From the NCBI RefSeq assembly GCF_004115265.2, contig NC_046293.1, positions 24,810,173-24,874,172 on the forward strand: a DNA stretch of 64,000 nt. Direction: 5' to 3'. The translations under genes and the position numbers were made by a program. Of this stretch, positions 22,330 to 34,599 are shown piece after piece. The stretch comes from Rhinolophus ferrumequinum. Taxonomy: Eukaryota; Chordata; Mammalia; Chiroptera; Rhinolophidae. Every line of letters begins with the position of its first letter. Positions within the stretch are counted from its first letter, which is position 1. Below the pieces are notes generated by a model. The model saw only the letters and a program-made list of their open reading frames with translations, made no database searches and was not told the DNA's origin.

Positions 22330-23150
22330 TGATAGGGTTCAAGACATGCTACCCTAAAATGTGGTACCTTGGCACATTGACTATTTTAAGCTGAAGGAGT
22401 TTGAGAAAACAGCTGAAGCAGCAAAGTCTCTCTGATCTTCTTCTGACCTTCCTCCCCACCTTTTCCCCTTGAGGCATATCATAAAACCCTCCCTATATCT
22501 AAAAGAAGGAAGGATCCTTATCTCCAAGACTGGGACACTGAGAAGAATTGGAATGAACCAGCCTTGCTCCGTTTCCCAGTTTTCTGTACTTAGTGCATAC
22601 TCTTTGTCCTATCATCTTTCCACAATTTTCCATTCTTCATCAAACCTAGCATAAAAACACTCAGGTTTAACCATTTTCTCAGGTCTTCGGTTCTTTATGA
22701 AGACTGCTGTGTCATGTAAAACTCACATTAAATATATTTGTATGTTTTTCTCCTACTAATTTGTCTTTGTCAGTTTAATTTTCAGACCCAGCCACGGACT
22801 TTAACAGGGTCAAGAAACCTACAGTGTTCCTACAATCTGTCTCGCTACTGCTTCATCATTCCCCATAGATGTGTGGTTATGAGGACCAGAGTTCAGGTTT
22901 GATAAAGGGGCCCCCAGACAGAAAGTGGGAGGCACCAGTGACGCATTGATTCTACCAGTGAAATAGTCCTGGCCTTAGCTGTAGCTTGCTAATTTGCCTG
23001 GTGAACAACCACAAATTTCATTTGCATTTCTCAGGTGGGCCCCACATGGGATAATAGTGAGTACCACTAATGGGTGACGATTTAGGGGTGACAGAGTTGT
23101 CAGTCCACAGGCGATATGATCATGACTTGTTCTTTCCATCCTTTTCTTTC
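22330..23150 (+). mobile_element. ERV fossil, family C: LTR plus internal remnant
   Basis: LTR at about 22330-22800 (TTAAGCTGAAGGAGTTTGAG near the start; ATTAAA and TTTTTCTCCTACTAATTTG near the end). The following 300 bases resemble the piece adjoining the reverse copy at 40.0-41.1 kb, so they are probably internal sequence. Broken remnant with no coding region recognised. Confidence 0.55.
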
Positions 23151-23429
23151 TGTAAGTAATATCTTTTTTTCTAACTTACAGGTTACTGTTTTACTTACTG
23201 TATATTTAAACGCATTATGAATTCTGCCTATGTGTCACTTGCTGCTTGTTTACTCAATATCCACACTTACTATGAGTTTCACCTCTGTCTCATAAGCTAT
23301 GAGTTTATTGTCTATGCTTAACACTTCTTAAGTGTTTCATCCATCCCAGTTGTTTTCCCCTCTATTGCAGAATTGAATATTCTCAAAAAACACTGCAAAT
23401 GCACATTATACCCTTTACAAGCGTTGACA

Positions 23430-23870
23430 TAGAAATGTTCATACCTGTAGAGAATATTTATAAGAGTTCATCTGAGCCAAACTGATGACATGCCATTGAG
23501 CAAGTTCTCAAATGCTCCCAAGAATAACAGTTTTGCAGCTTCATTTATGCATTTGAAATTAAGAAAGGAAATAACTAAGATTACATGGAGGTGGGAGAAA
23601 CAAGGCAGGGATTGGATTACAGGATAGTTAACAAGATTATGTGCGCGCTTGAGGGTTAATACCCCCTTTAAGGGCTATTCTAGTATTTGAAAGGTTTGTT
23701 AACCTAGATGGACTAGAACAATGGTGAGGGCTGGCGTAAAACCTTGCTAAAGACGTTATATTTGGGGTGTATGACTACCCCCATGACCTGCCCAGTTAGG
23801 AATTTATGATCAGATTACCCTGTGAAGTTTCTTTCCATAGAATATCCCCTTTTTTTTGTCTACACCAGGA
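23430..23870 (-). mobile_element. ERV LTR fossil, family A, reverse
   Basis: Reverse complement of the LTRs at 31790 and 32870: shares the segments TTAACCTAGATGGACTAGAA, GGATTACAGGATAGTTAACA and TTTGCAGCTTCATTTATGCA. Solo or eroded. Confidence 0.65.
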
Positions 23871-24369
23871 ATATTGATTTACCTAAAATGGAAATAACCA
23901 AATCAGAAGGATGAGAGGATTGGAAATATATGAGTATGTAGTAGGGGAGAGGAAAAGCTAGATCTCTGCATTGGAAGTGAATAATAAGGTCTAAAACCAA
24001 AAAATAAAAACAAAAAAAATTAAGAAGTATCATTATAAACTTGCTATTTTAAAATGCAGAGACAAATACCATAAAAAAATCAGCCAAAAAAAGTCTAAAG
24101 TGGGTGTTTCTGGGAAAAAGAAAATGGGGAGGGCTGCAGAAGACAGCATCTGGGACAGGTGTTTGTCTTAACAAATCTAGAACTGTTTGCCACTTTACAG
24201 AATAGGTATATGTGTTTTTTATGTTGTTTTTTTTAAAGGGGGGAAGTAGTCTGATGCAAAATGTGTAGAAAAAGAGCAAAAATGAATGTAGGGAAATCAA
24301 CATGGAGAATATTATATTCAGGAGTCTGGGTGGGTAATGAAAATTATTTGTTTAAGAATTTGACAACAG

Positions 24370-24780
24370 AAAAAAGAACAGGGGACAGAGTCAAAATGGT
24401 GGAGTAGTTAAACTCTGAGCCTGTCTCCTACTGTCCTCATATCAAAATTACAACTAAATTATAGAACAACCATCATTGAGAACCGCCTGAAGACTAGCTG
24501 GACAGAATTCCTGTAACTAAGGAGATAAAGAAGAAACCACATGGAGATGGTCTTTACAGGACCAAGAAGTGTAGCTTCTGAAACAATTGGAAGCCCACCT
24601 AAGAGGGGTTGCATGAGGTAAGTCCACCAACATGCAGCAGTCATCATGGATTCCATAGGTGACGCCTATCATGGAAGGAAGTTCCTTACCATGCAGACTT
24701 TCCGGTTTCAAGCTATTTAAGTGAGACTTCCTGCACCTTTTTCCATTTAACCAGGATGGCACACTGAGGAGCCCAAAGAA
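24370..24780 (+). mobile_element. LINE-1 5' UTR-like fragment
   Basis: AAAATGGTGGAGTAG, then AACAACCATCATTGAGAACCG and CCTGAAGACTAGCTGGACAG, the opening pattern of mammalian L1 5' UTRs. Frames inside it are not genes. Confidence 0.6.
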
Positions 24781-25291
24781 AGAAATAGAACTGAATATTT
24801 TTCACACTTAGCAGGCTAGGAGAGGTGGCGGCCTTGAAGGATATGGAAGATTTGAGGAGAAAGAGTTCAAAATGTGGAAAGGAACAATATAATTACACAG
24901 AAGGATTGCCAGATTTTATTACACAAGATCAAGAACCAAGCTAAGTTTAAAAAACAAGTAATACACTACAAAAGATTGCAGCAAATAGGACAGATAAAAT
25001 ACATAATAATACTAATGAATAAAAATCCATTAGATGAATAAAAAATAAGCAAAGCCTTCTCATCTGAGGAAATATGAATAAAGTAACATGTAAACCAGTT
25101 CACTTGAATTCTAAAGCTACCTTGAATTTTGAAGCTATCTAAGTAAGGTGTCTTCTAAACTGTTGCATGGTAAATTAAGAATAGATGATGCTAGCAAAGA
25201 TGTATTGTGCAATTAGAATTTCCTATAGCTGGTGGCTGTGAACAGTTTTTGTAAAATTATTTGACAACAAATATATATATATATTTTTTAA

Positions 25292-25337
25292 ATGTGGAAC
25301 GCTTCACGAATTTGCGTGTCATCCTTGCACAGGGGCC

Positions 25338-25382
<45 letters not shown>

Positions 25383-25394
25383 TGAAGCGAGCAT
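25292..25394 (-). pseudogene. U6 snRNA retrocopy
   Basis: Near-complete reverse copy of U6 (minus strand GCTCGCTTCAGCAGCACATA through CAAATTCGTGAAGCGTTCC). Flanked by a TGACAACAAATAT direct repeat (about 25262-25274 and 25394-25406) with an A/T-rich tail, so it was retroposed. No U6-type upstream promoter (PSE and TATA at the proper spacing) is expected or seen. Confidence 0.92.
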
Positions 25395-25611
25395 GACAAC
25401 AAATATTAAGAGCTTTAAAATAGATACATACAAAACATGAGGATTGAGATCAGTTAACCTGTTGAATTCATGTGATCTCTAGTGCCTAACACATTACAGT
25501 ATGATGGACATGAACCACGTGCTTGTTGAATGACCGCATTAAGTCAGCATCTGTACCCAGACTATTGTTAAAAGACAACATTTTATTGAGTAAGTTTTAA
25601 AGATTTTATTG

Positions 25612-25950
25612 ACTTTATTCAATGATTGGTGAATTGGGCAGCATCCAATCTAGCAGATAAAAAATTCTGAGAAGCTGCACAAAATGAAAGACTTTTATAG
25701 GCAGAAGGGAGGAGGAACAAGGAAGTTACACTAGGCAGAAAGTGGATTTGTTATTGCAAGGTTACTTTCCTTTAGGGGACGGCAGGGGTCTATCAGGCAG
25801 ATTTTGTGACTAGTGCTGATCAGGTGATTCCTGACTGACTGGTTTAAAGTTCATTTCTGAGAGAGCTGATACTGTGATTAAGTTAAATCTCAGTTTGGTG
25901 ACACGGGCCTTAGCATAAGTATCTCCATTTTGGGCCTGTTGTCTCATTTT
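25612..25950 (-). mobile_element. ERV LTR fossil, family B, reverse
   Basis: Reverse form of 21893-22270: ATTGACTTTATTCAATGATT (reversed AATAAA region), CTTTTATAGGCAGAAGGGAG, GTGCTGATCAGGTGATTCC, and TTTTGGGCCTGTTGTCTCAT at the far end. Confidence 0.7.
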
Positions 25951-26219
25951 TAACTTTATAGTAATGAGTATAGATATCCAGGGGAATCTTAGATATATAA
26001 AGATATGGTGTTTCTCACGCAGACCATTTATGTTTTGTATTCTTGAAAATTAAAAAAAAAAAAATCTCGTAGTAAGCAGTAATTGCTAGGATTATAAAAT
26101 AGAGCTGGGGAAGGTGGCATAAGAGTATGGACCCCAAGAAAATTCATTTGATGTGAACCCTGAGAAATAATTTATCTGCTGAGATAGACTCCCCATGGTC
26201 AATCAAGGGCCTAAATTTT

Positions 26220-26640
26220 ATAAATAATAAGAGCCTAATGGTCATTTGCTGACGGGGGTTCCTCACACACTTTGTATATAAGGAAGAACCTCAGACTGAG
26301 CTCTTGGTTTCCTGCCCTATGCCCCACTTCTTTGCAAAAAAATCTGAGTTAACAACTACAGGGAAACCCTGGCGTGGTCTTTCTACCAACAGACAGAGAC
26401 TTACCCTGTCCGGCTAGGAACTGCACAATTTGGATACCTCATTTATATAAAATGAACCTAATTGGAAACTGGCGGAATTTCACTGTAAAAGGCCACATCC
26501 CCTTTTTCTCAGTACAACACAATTAAGATTGCTACTTGAATCTGTGTCTCCTGGGCTGCAGCTCCTTTTGCTCAAATAAATACTTTTTATTCTTTGTTAT
26601 AGTCTAAAATTAATTTTGGTTTACAAGAGAGAGCAGCTGG
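26220..26640 (+). mobile_element. Possible ERV LTR fossil
   Basis: TATATAAGGAAG-type promoter at about 26275 and CTCAAATAAATACTTTT poly(A)-signal region near 26572 in LTR-like order. No second copy in the window, so tentative. Confidence 0.35.
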
Positions 26641-26899
26641 GAAGCTGTCCGAACTCATTTAAGGGTTTGAATTCTCTCAAATGTTGGGTCTCTTTTGCAG
26701 ACGTCAAAAACTATTGATGTTTCAAAGGAATAGTTTATTTAATTAAATGGAAGGAAAGAAGAAACCAATTTATCAAACCTAATTTGCTCATATAGGTTAC
26801 AATTCCATGTATAAGGTTTTAAAGTAAATTAATATCGCAATTACAAAACACATGTCTAACATCAATTTCTTGAACTCTGCATGATTTACATTTTTGGGG

Positions 26900-27240
26900 G
26901 GATGATGTAGTAACTTTAATTTTTAATTTTTTTGAGATATAATTGACATAACATCATGTAAGTTTAGTGTGTATAATGTGTTAATTCGATACATTTAAAT
27001 ATTGCAATATGAGTACCTCCATAGCATTAGCTAACACCTCTGTCATATCACATAGTTTACTTTTTGTGGTGAGAACAATTAAGATCAGGTTTGTTAGCAA
27101 CTTTGAAGTTAATAATACAGCAGTGTTGAGTATAATCCCTGTGTTGTGCATTAGATCGTTAGAACTTATTTATCTACTAGTTGCACACTCTTTTAGTGCC
27201 TGAATGCTTTGCTACTTGTTCCTTCATGTTGTTCTCCACT
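26900..27240 (-). mobile_element. LINE-1 3' UTR, reverse
   Basis: TTTTTTTGAGATATAATTGAC followed by TGTGTATAATGTGTTAATTC and CATAGCATTAGCTAACACC; same type as 8640-8900. Confidence 0.7.
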
Positions 27241-27419
27241 CCCCTCAGTAGAAGACAAAGTGGGACAGGATCAAGAGGCTGAAGAAGTGTTTGGCAAAAA
27301 ATACTTAAAGGATACATATCAGTTAGCTTAAACTTTTTTTTTAATGTTAATAGTTATGTATTTATTCTAACATCTTGGGGAAAAATGTAACCACTGCATC
27401 TCATCTGTGATTTCAAGGA

Positions 27420-27420
<1 letters not shown>

Positions 27421-27450
<30 letters not shown>

Positions 27451-27452
27451 GT
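27421..27452. repeat. (ATT)n microsatellite
   Basis: About ten ATT units at the 3' tail of the following reverse LINE-1, i.e. its expanded A-rich end. Confidence 0.9.
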
Positions 27453-28560
27453 TTTTAAATTAAAGTTTACTGGGGTGACAATTGTTAGTAAAGTTACATA
27501 GATTTCAGGTGTACAATTCTGTATTACATCATCTATAAATCACATTGTGTGTTCACCACCCAGAGTCAGTTCTCCTTCCATCACCATATATTTGATCCCC
27601 TTTACTCTCATGTACCACCCCCCACCCCCTTCCCCTCTGGTAACCACTAAACTATTGTCTGTATCTATGAGTTTTTGTTTCTTCATTTGTTTGTCTTGTT
27701 GTTTTGTTGTTTTCAGTTTTATATACCACATATCAGTGAAATCATATGGTTCTTGACTTTTTCTCTCACTTCGCTTAGCATTATAATCTCAAGATCCATA
27801 CATGTTGTCGCAAGTGGTACTATTTCATCTTTTCTTATGACAGAATAGTATTCCATTGTGTATATATACCACAACTTCTTTTTTTTTTTTTTTTTTTTTA
27901 AAGATTTTATTGGGGAAGGGGAACAGGACTTTATTGGGGAACAGCGTGTACTTCCAGCGTGTACTTTTTTCCAAGTCAAGTTTTTGTCCTTTCAATCTTA
28001 GTTGTGGAGGGTACCGTTCAGCTTCAAGTTGTCCTTTCAGTCTTAGTTGTGGAGGGCGTAGCTCAGCTCCCAGTCCAGTTGCCATTTTATCTAGTTGCAG
28101 GGGCACAGCCCATCATCCCTTGTGGGACTCGAGGAATTGAACTGGCAACCTTGTGATTGAGAGCCCGTGCTCCAACCAACTGAGCCATCTGGGAACTCAG
28201 TGGCAGCTCAGCTCAAGGTGCCGTGTTCAATCTTAGTTGCAGGGGACGCTGCCCACCATCCCTTGCAGGACTTGAGGAATTGAACTGGCAACCTTGTGTT
28301 TGAGAGCCCACTGGCCCATGTGGGAATCGAACCGGGAGGCTTTCGGAGTTAGAAGCATGGAGCTCTAACTGCCTGAGCCAACAGGCTGGCCCCTATACCA
28401 CAACTTCTTCATCCATTCATCTATCGAAGGACACTTTGGTTGTTTCCATGTCTTGACCACCATAAGTAAAGCTGCAGTGAAACATATATCTGTATGGATA
28501 AATGTTTTCAGATGTTTTAGCTAGATACACAGGAGAGGGATTGGTCGGTCATATGGTAAT
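27453..28560 (-). mobile_element. LINE-1 3' part split by SINE
   Basis: Reverse L1 of the subfamily seen at 13859 and 16013: 3' UTR from 27465, ORF2 C-terminus (WYIYTMEYYSVIRKDEI, HMISLICGI) at about 27720-27880, resuming after the SINE at 28393. Confidence 0.88.
27881..28392 (-). mobile_element. Dimeric Rhin-1-like SINE in LINE-1
   Basis: About 510 bases with poly(T) start and head CCTGAGCCAACAGGCTGGCC. Direct repeat ATACCACAACTTCTT on both sides. The host LINE-1 is older. Confidence 0.93.
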
Positions 28561-28574
28561 TCTACGCTTATTTT

Positions 28575-28740
28575 TTAAAATTAGTTTCATGTGTACAAAA
28601 TACTGTAATTGTTAGACATTAATCATTTATAACCCTCACAAAGTGATAACCCCCCTCCCCCAATCTACTACCTCTCTGACATCGCATACAGCCATTACAT
28701 TTCCACTGTCTCTATTCCTTATGCTGGTCTCCACTATATA

Positions 28741-28786
<46 letters not shown>

Positions 28787-28806
28787 TATATATGTGTATG
28801 TGTGTG

Positions 28807-28854
<48 letters not shown>

Positions 28855-29600
28855 ATTATAATTATTGTGGACATTCATTATTATTCGGCTTCAGCTTCAG
28901 GTGTACAGCACAGTGATCAGGCATCTACAGCATCCCTGAAGTGGTCTCCCTAATAAGACAAGTGTCCATCGGATACCTTACAAAATCTTTACAACATTAT
29001 TGATTATATTCCCCAAATTGACTTTCGTATCCCTGTGGCAATCTTGTGGTTACTGGCTGCGCTTTCTAATCCCCTCACCTTCTCCGTTATCCCCACCACA
29101 CCTCCCATCTAGCAACCCTCAGTTTTTCCTCTATGTCTCTGAGACTGTTTCTGATTAGTTTTAGTTCATTTATTCTATTCTTTAGATTCCACATATAAAT
29201 AAGATCATATGGTATTTGTCTTTCTCTGTCTCACTTATTTCACTTAGCATAATGTTCTCTAGGTCCATCCATATCATTGCAAATGGTAAGATTTTGTTTT
29301 TCTTTATGGCCAAATAATACTCTATTGTATAAACGTACCATAGTTTAATCCAGTCGTCTACTGATGGGCATTTCGGTTGTTTCCATGTCTTGGTTATTGA
29401 GAATAGTGCCACAATAAACATAGGGGTGCATAGATTTTTTTCAAATTAGCATTTTGGAATTCTCTGGATAGATACCCAAGAGTGGAATTGCTGTGTCATA
29501 AGGTAGTTCTATTTTCTTTTTTTTTTTTTAAAGGTAGTTCTATTTTCAATTTTTTGAGATACCTCCACACTTTAAACTTTTTTTATGTGTTGGGGAGACT
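28575..29600 (-). mobile_element. LINE-1 3' part, second subfamily
   Basis: Reverse L1 of the subfamily seen at position 1: 3' UTR with CTTCAGCTTCAGGTGTACAG, ORF2 C-terminus at 29182-29421 (CPSVDDWIKLWYVYTIEYY, ENIMLSEIS, LFICGI). Confidence 0.88.
28738..28858. repeat. (TA)n/(TG)n compound microsatellite
   Basis: TA runs, then CA, TG and again TA runs inside the LINE-1 3' UTR; reading frames over it are artefacts. Confidence 0.95.
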
Positions 29601-31789
29601 GCCATTATTCTTCCTTTTGCCCTAGAACACTCAGGCTCGACTTGGCAAATCAGGGAGATTTTAAGCAATGGCAAAGAGATACAACTGGAAAAGATATGTA
29701 GGCTCTTTAAATTTTCCAACACAATTGTAGAAAGTGTAGTTTTAGAGAGAATAGAATTGGAACCATATTATGTCTAATTCAATCCCAATATCCACCCACC
29801 TAATTCTTTCAGTCAATGGTTCCTTTATGTTTAAATGGGCTGACAGATAGATTTATTTGATAGGCTAAAAGGAGGTAGGAATTAGAGCAGTTCCCCCTGC
29901 TCTAATTGGGTTAAAGTTCTTTTCAGACCTACCTGAAGCAATTTGGAAGCCCTGAATGGTACCTATCTGTTCAGACCCAAACATCTAGGAAGAGTTTCAC
30001 ACTGACTAGACTCCCTGGACCTACCAAAGGAGTTTCCCCAACCTTGAACCCCAGGATTCCCAGATGACTAGGGAAGAAAATTTCTAGGAACACAGAGATA
30101 AACCATGTAACTCCCTTCTTGACGACAGGGGAATTCCATATTCTTTGTATTAATTTCCAGCCCTTAAAGGAGGAATATAATTAAGTAAACCTCCTTAAAC
30201 CAGAAGAAGAAGGAGTGTACTCCCTCCAGTGACAAAAAAGGAAGACAAAGTGAACATCCATAAGGGTGAAAACTTAACTATGCACAGAACCTCAAGTGCC
30301 CAGACTCATTTCTGGGAAGAGGCAGTCGGAATCCTTGTCAGATGGACTGGACTAGGAGCCATTCCCATCAAGAAATGCAGGGATGGGAGAAAGGAACAAA
30401 AGACAAGGAAGTTTTAAAACTTCAGTTGAAGTTAGGTGTAGTCTTAACTCTCCACTAACCTCTGCGCGATTGACTTTCTAGCCAAATTTACTCTTCAGGA
30501 ATGTTAAGCAGTGAAATGGCTTAATCTGCTAGAGGCTGAAGGTGGGTAAAGCCTTTAAGATCCAGTGAATGTACTTTTAAAATTTTAATCATTCCCAGAG
30601 ATGTAAACTGATGATTTTGGAATCTTGATTCTCTCTCTCTTATCTGCGGACTCCACCTCTTCCTTCCAGGTGCCTTTTCTAGCAATGTTTTCATTGGACA
30701 GTACCTGGCTGGCTTCAGGTCAGATCGAGAGAGCCACAGGCAAAATCAAAGTTTTGATCTCAAGGACCATATGTTCTGGTGGGGACAGACAATACCCTGT
30801 ATTTTGGATCATTGGATCAAATACAGGGTAGCGTAGTGAAAAATATTCCAGAGAGAGGTGAAGCCTGGCAATGAAGAGAGGAGGGCTGTTGTTTTGGAAC
30901 ATTCTCCCAGGTGCTGGGTTAATGATTCACTCATGCTCCCCACATTGTTCTCTGACCATGTCTGGCACGGCAGTCCTCCTGGGATCTGGGTCCCTCCGCC
31001 CCTGGCGGACCCACCCCATCCCTGGGTGCCCTTCACACCCGCTGTCTGGTGCTGTTCCAGCAGGACGTTACCCCCAGGCTTCCAGGGTCATCCACCCTAG
31101 ATTCTCGGCCATGCAACCCCACCGGCGGGGTGTGGCGTGCAGCTGGGGGATGGTACTTGCTGGCACTGTGGGGCCCAAGTTGCCGCAGCCCCACAAGGCT
31201 GTCGTGGAGAACCACTTCTTGCTTGGCCTCTTCTCTCCACTCTCCAATACTGGCAGGTGCCTTTTTTCTGGGTATCTACTTTAGTTCTTGAAATCTCACA
31301 ATGAAGACTCAGTACTCCCAGGGATGGCATCCTGCCTCTATTACCAATTATTTAATAGCTAGTGGAAAACATTTAATGACTTTATAATATGACAGCCTAC
31401 TAGAGATTAGCGTGCTGGACAGGTTTCTGATGGGAAGCATGGGTAACAAATTTCCCAAATTTTGCTGTTTGAGTAAAGCTAGCTGGAGTCAGAAAGAAAC
31501 TGGTTAACTAGTCAATTAGGTTTATCAGAACAGAATAGCAAATATTGTCAGCATTCCCAGGTTTGCTTAAGGATGAGATTTCAGGAAAGACTTGATTTCT
31601 ATTTATATGTAGGGTTTTGCAGAACATACAGTAAGTAGGTAATGCTGGAAGGGCACTGCCAAGGGGCTCTGGGAATCCAGTCCAGAGAGCAAAGGAATCC
31701 TTTGTACCTTTGTTTCTCTGACTCACTGCCCTGGCTTCTCTTAGAAAAGAACCTCCCATTCAGCCTGTGGACCAAAAAAGGGGTTCTGT
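29601..31789. other. Unassigned 2.2-kb stretch with GC-rich patch
   Basis: No repeat family or gene recognised. 30950-31200 is GC-rich with several overlapping open frames on both strands (up to 137 residues at 30871-31284), but none resembles a known protein. May be an undetected old element. Confidence 0.4.
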
Positions 31790-32205
31790 GGAAAGTAATC
31801 TCACAGGGTGATCTGATCATAAATTCCTAAGTGGGCAGGTTATGATGGGTAGTCATGCACCCCACATATAACTTCCTTAGGGAGAGGTTTTAAGACAACC
31901 TTGTCCATTGTTCTTGTCCATCTAGGTTAACACACCTTTGAAATGATAGCCCTTGAAAGGGGTATTAACCCTCAAGAGAGCACATAAACTTGTTAACTAT
32001 CCTGTAATCCAATCCCCACCTTGCTTTTCCCCACCTCCATGTAATTTTCCTTATGTTCCCTCCTTACTGTCAAATGCATAAAATAAGCTGCAAAACTGTT
32101 ATTCTTGGGAGCATTTAAGATCTTGCTCCCTGGCATATGTTGTCAGTTGGGCTCAAATAAACTTATAAAAATTCTATACATGTTTGGACATTTTTTATGT
32201 CAACA
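31790..32205 (+). mobile_element. ERV LTR fossil, family A
   Basis: Begins TGTGGAAAGTAATCTCACAG and ends ATTTTTTATGTCAACA (TG...CA). Has CTCAAATAAACTTATAAAAA near the 3' end. No flanking internal sequence recognised, so probably solo. Confidence 0.65.
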
Positions 32206-32324
32206 AAGGACATTTGGTAAAAACTAAGGAAATCTAAATAAACTATGACTTTAATAATAATGTATTAATATTGGTTTATTTATTTAAACAAACGTATCAT
32301 ACTAATGTAAGATAACAATAAGGG

Positions 32325-32408
32325 AAAATGGGTGTAGAGTATATGGTAACTCTGTATTATCTTTTAAAATTTTCTGTAAACCTAAAGCTATTCTAAAAAA
32401 ATATATCT
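32325..32408 (+). mobile_element. Old LINE-1 3' end relic
   Basis: ATATGGTAACTCTGTATTATC and GTAAACCTAAAGCTATTC resemble the end of L1M 3' UTRs. Confidence 0.4.
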
Positions 32409-32869
32409 TAAAAATAGAAAAAAGCCCCTAAAAGGAAGATATCTCATAAGCAAATCATAAATAAGGGAATGGTATCAGAATAAAATTTTAATCAAGTTGC
32501 TTCCCATGCAGTTTTTTCCTAACACAATGTTTTGCACCACCAAGAAACAGCATCTTACAACAAAGTCCGTAATGCCTATTCCTTCCAGGCTCCAACTCTT
32601 GGTAGTGTGACCTTTGCATTTTGTCCCTTTACATAGAAAGTCAGCAGCCTCAGCCCTCTCTACAGTTCTCTTTCATCAAGCTACCTTTATCTTTAGTAGG
32701 AATTTTGTATGTCTTTCTAACAGTGCTAGTATGTTTACATTAAAATGGTTACTGTTGTGTATAGATGCATAGATTTTGACTGCATTTTGCTTTTTTTTTT
32801 TTTTTGCTTCTTAATCATATATTCCCCATAAAGATTATGTGTGTGTGTGCATGTATACTGGCTCTCTGA
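32409..32869. other. Unassigned stretch
   Basis: No gene or clear repeat. A T-run at about 32792-32804 and a short TG run near 32840. Confidence 0.4.
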
Positions 32870-33738
32870 TGATAACCATATGGAAAGTAACTTCACATAA
32901 GTGATCCATCATAAATTCCTAATTGGGCAGATCAGGGTGGGTAATCACACCCGCCTATAATGTTTTTTAGTAAAAGGTTTATCTTTGCCCTAAGCAAGCC
33001 CTGTCCATTGTTTATGTGGGCAGGGCTTGGCAGATCAGGGTGGGTAGTCACACCCGCCTATAACTTTTTTTAGTAAAAGGTTTATCTTTGCCCTAAGCAA
33101 GCCCTGTCCATTGTTTATGTGCATTTAGGTTAACATGCTTTTTTTTTTTTAATTGGGGGAGGGGAACAGGACTTTTATTGGGGAACAGGGTGTACTTCCA
33201 GGCCTTTTTTTCTAAGTCAAGTTGTCCTTTCAGTCTTAGTTGTGGAGGGTGCAGCTCAGCTCCAGGTCCAGTTGCCGGTTTTCTAGTTGCAGGGGGCACA
33301 GCCCACCATCCCTTGCAGGATTCGAGGTGTTGAACTAGCAACCTTGTGGTTGAGAGCCCACTGGCCAATGTGGGAATCGAACTGGCAGCCTTTGGAGTTA
33401 GGAGCTTGAAGCTCTAACCACCTGAGCCACGGGGCTGGCCCCCGGTTAACATGCTTTTGAAATGCCTCTTTTTCAAAGTAATGATCCTTAAGAGAGCACA
33501 TAATTTTGTTAACAATCCTGTAATCCAGCCCCCAATTTGCTTTCTCCTATCTTCATGTAACTTCCATATGTTATGTTCTCTCCTTAATTCAAAATGCATA
33601 CAAGAAGCTGCAAGCTGCCATTTTCAGAAGGATTTTCCTCAGTTTGTTGAGATATTGCTTCCAGGCGTGTCCTCTGTTTTGGTTTCAATACATTTTTATA
33701 AAAGTTCTCTACAAGTTTGGACATTCTTACATTGACAG
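32870..33738 (+). mobile_element. ERV LTR fossil, family A, with tandem block and SINE
   Basis: Same LTR family as 31790, ending TTTGGACATTCTTACATTGACA. A block of about 103 bases near the start is present twice in tandem (first about 32928, second about 33031). A SINE interrupts it at 33138-33441. Confidence 0.7.
33138..33441 (-). mobile_element. Rhin-1-like SINE in LTR
   Basis: Poly(T), GGGGAACAGG motif, reversed B-box GGGAATCGAACTGG and head GAGCCACGGGGCTGGCCCC. Direct repeat GGTTAACATGCTTTT on both sides. Confidence 0.92.
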
Positions 33739-33739
33739 A

Positions 33740-34105
33740 ATTAGAAACCCTGAGATCAGGAGATTATCCTGGATTATCCAGGTGGGCCCAAGGTAATCAC
33801 AATAGTCCTTATAAAAAGGCTGGAGGGTCAGACAGAGAAAAGGCTATGTGACAATAGCAGAGAAAGAAAAGGCAAAGGGATGAGAAGCCATAAGCCAGAG
33901 AATTAGGACATATTTTAGAAGCTGAAAAAGATGAGGAAACAGATTCTTCTCTAGAGACTCCAGAGGGAACACTGCCTATCTGAAATCTTGATTTTAGGCC
34001 AGTGAGATCCATTTTGGACTTATGATCTCCAGAGCTATAAGATGATAAAGTACCACAAAGTTGGTGATAATTTGTTACAGTAGCAATAGGAAACTAATAC
34101 GTCTT
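33740..34105 (+). mobile_element. MLT1-type MaLR LTR fossil
   Basis: GGTGGGCCCAAGGTAATCAC, CCATTTTGGACTTATGATC, CTCCAGAGCTATAAGATG and ATTTGTTACAGTAGCAATAG then GAAACTAATAC, the well-known MLT1 order and end. Confidence 0.85.
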
Positions 34106-34174
34106 ATATATGGTTGTGTCTGAAACATTTGGGGGGAAATATTGATCTGAGAACTTATTAGAAAATCATATTAG

Positions 34175-34302
34175 GGGTGGCTGGTTAGCTCAGTTGTTTA
34201 GAGTGTGGTGCTGATAACACCAAGGTTGCCAGTTCGATTCCTGCCCCGGCCACTGTGAGCTGTGACCTCCTTATTAAAAAAAAGAAAGAAAGAAAGAAAA
34301 AA
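34175..34302 (+). mobile_element. tRNA-Ile-like monomeric SINE
   Basis: GGCTGGTTAGCTCAGTTG, GTGCTGATAACACCAAGG and GGTTGCCAGTTCGATTCC follow tRNA-Ile order, then a short body and a GAAA-rich tail. Direct repeat AAAATCATATTA at both ends. Confidence 0.85.
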
Positions 34303-34599
34303 AAATCATATTAATGGTACAAAAGCATTATGAGTTTGGTTTAAATGGGTTAAAGAACCAGTTAACAATACGCATAGGGGTTTGTAATAATACCATGCAA
34401 GCGAAACCCCCTCTCAAGGAGATAATTTAGGTTTTCTAACACCCAAGTTATGTACAACACTAAGCTGGCCTTTTAAGAAGCCAAATGTTATGGACTATAG
34501 GAGAGTAATATGAGAGAATAGATAGGAGGCCCTATAGTGGTTACCTTTCCTGAAGATAGGATCATCCATCTAGCATATGTGCGTTGTTAGTCTTTGATA

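Noticed and set aside
30871-31284. 137-residue open frame in GC-rich patch
   Set aside because: Several overlapping frames on both strands are equally open, which is expected of GC-rich DNA. No motif or splice context supports coding.
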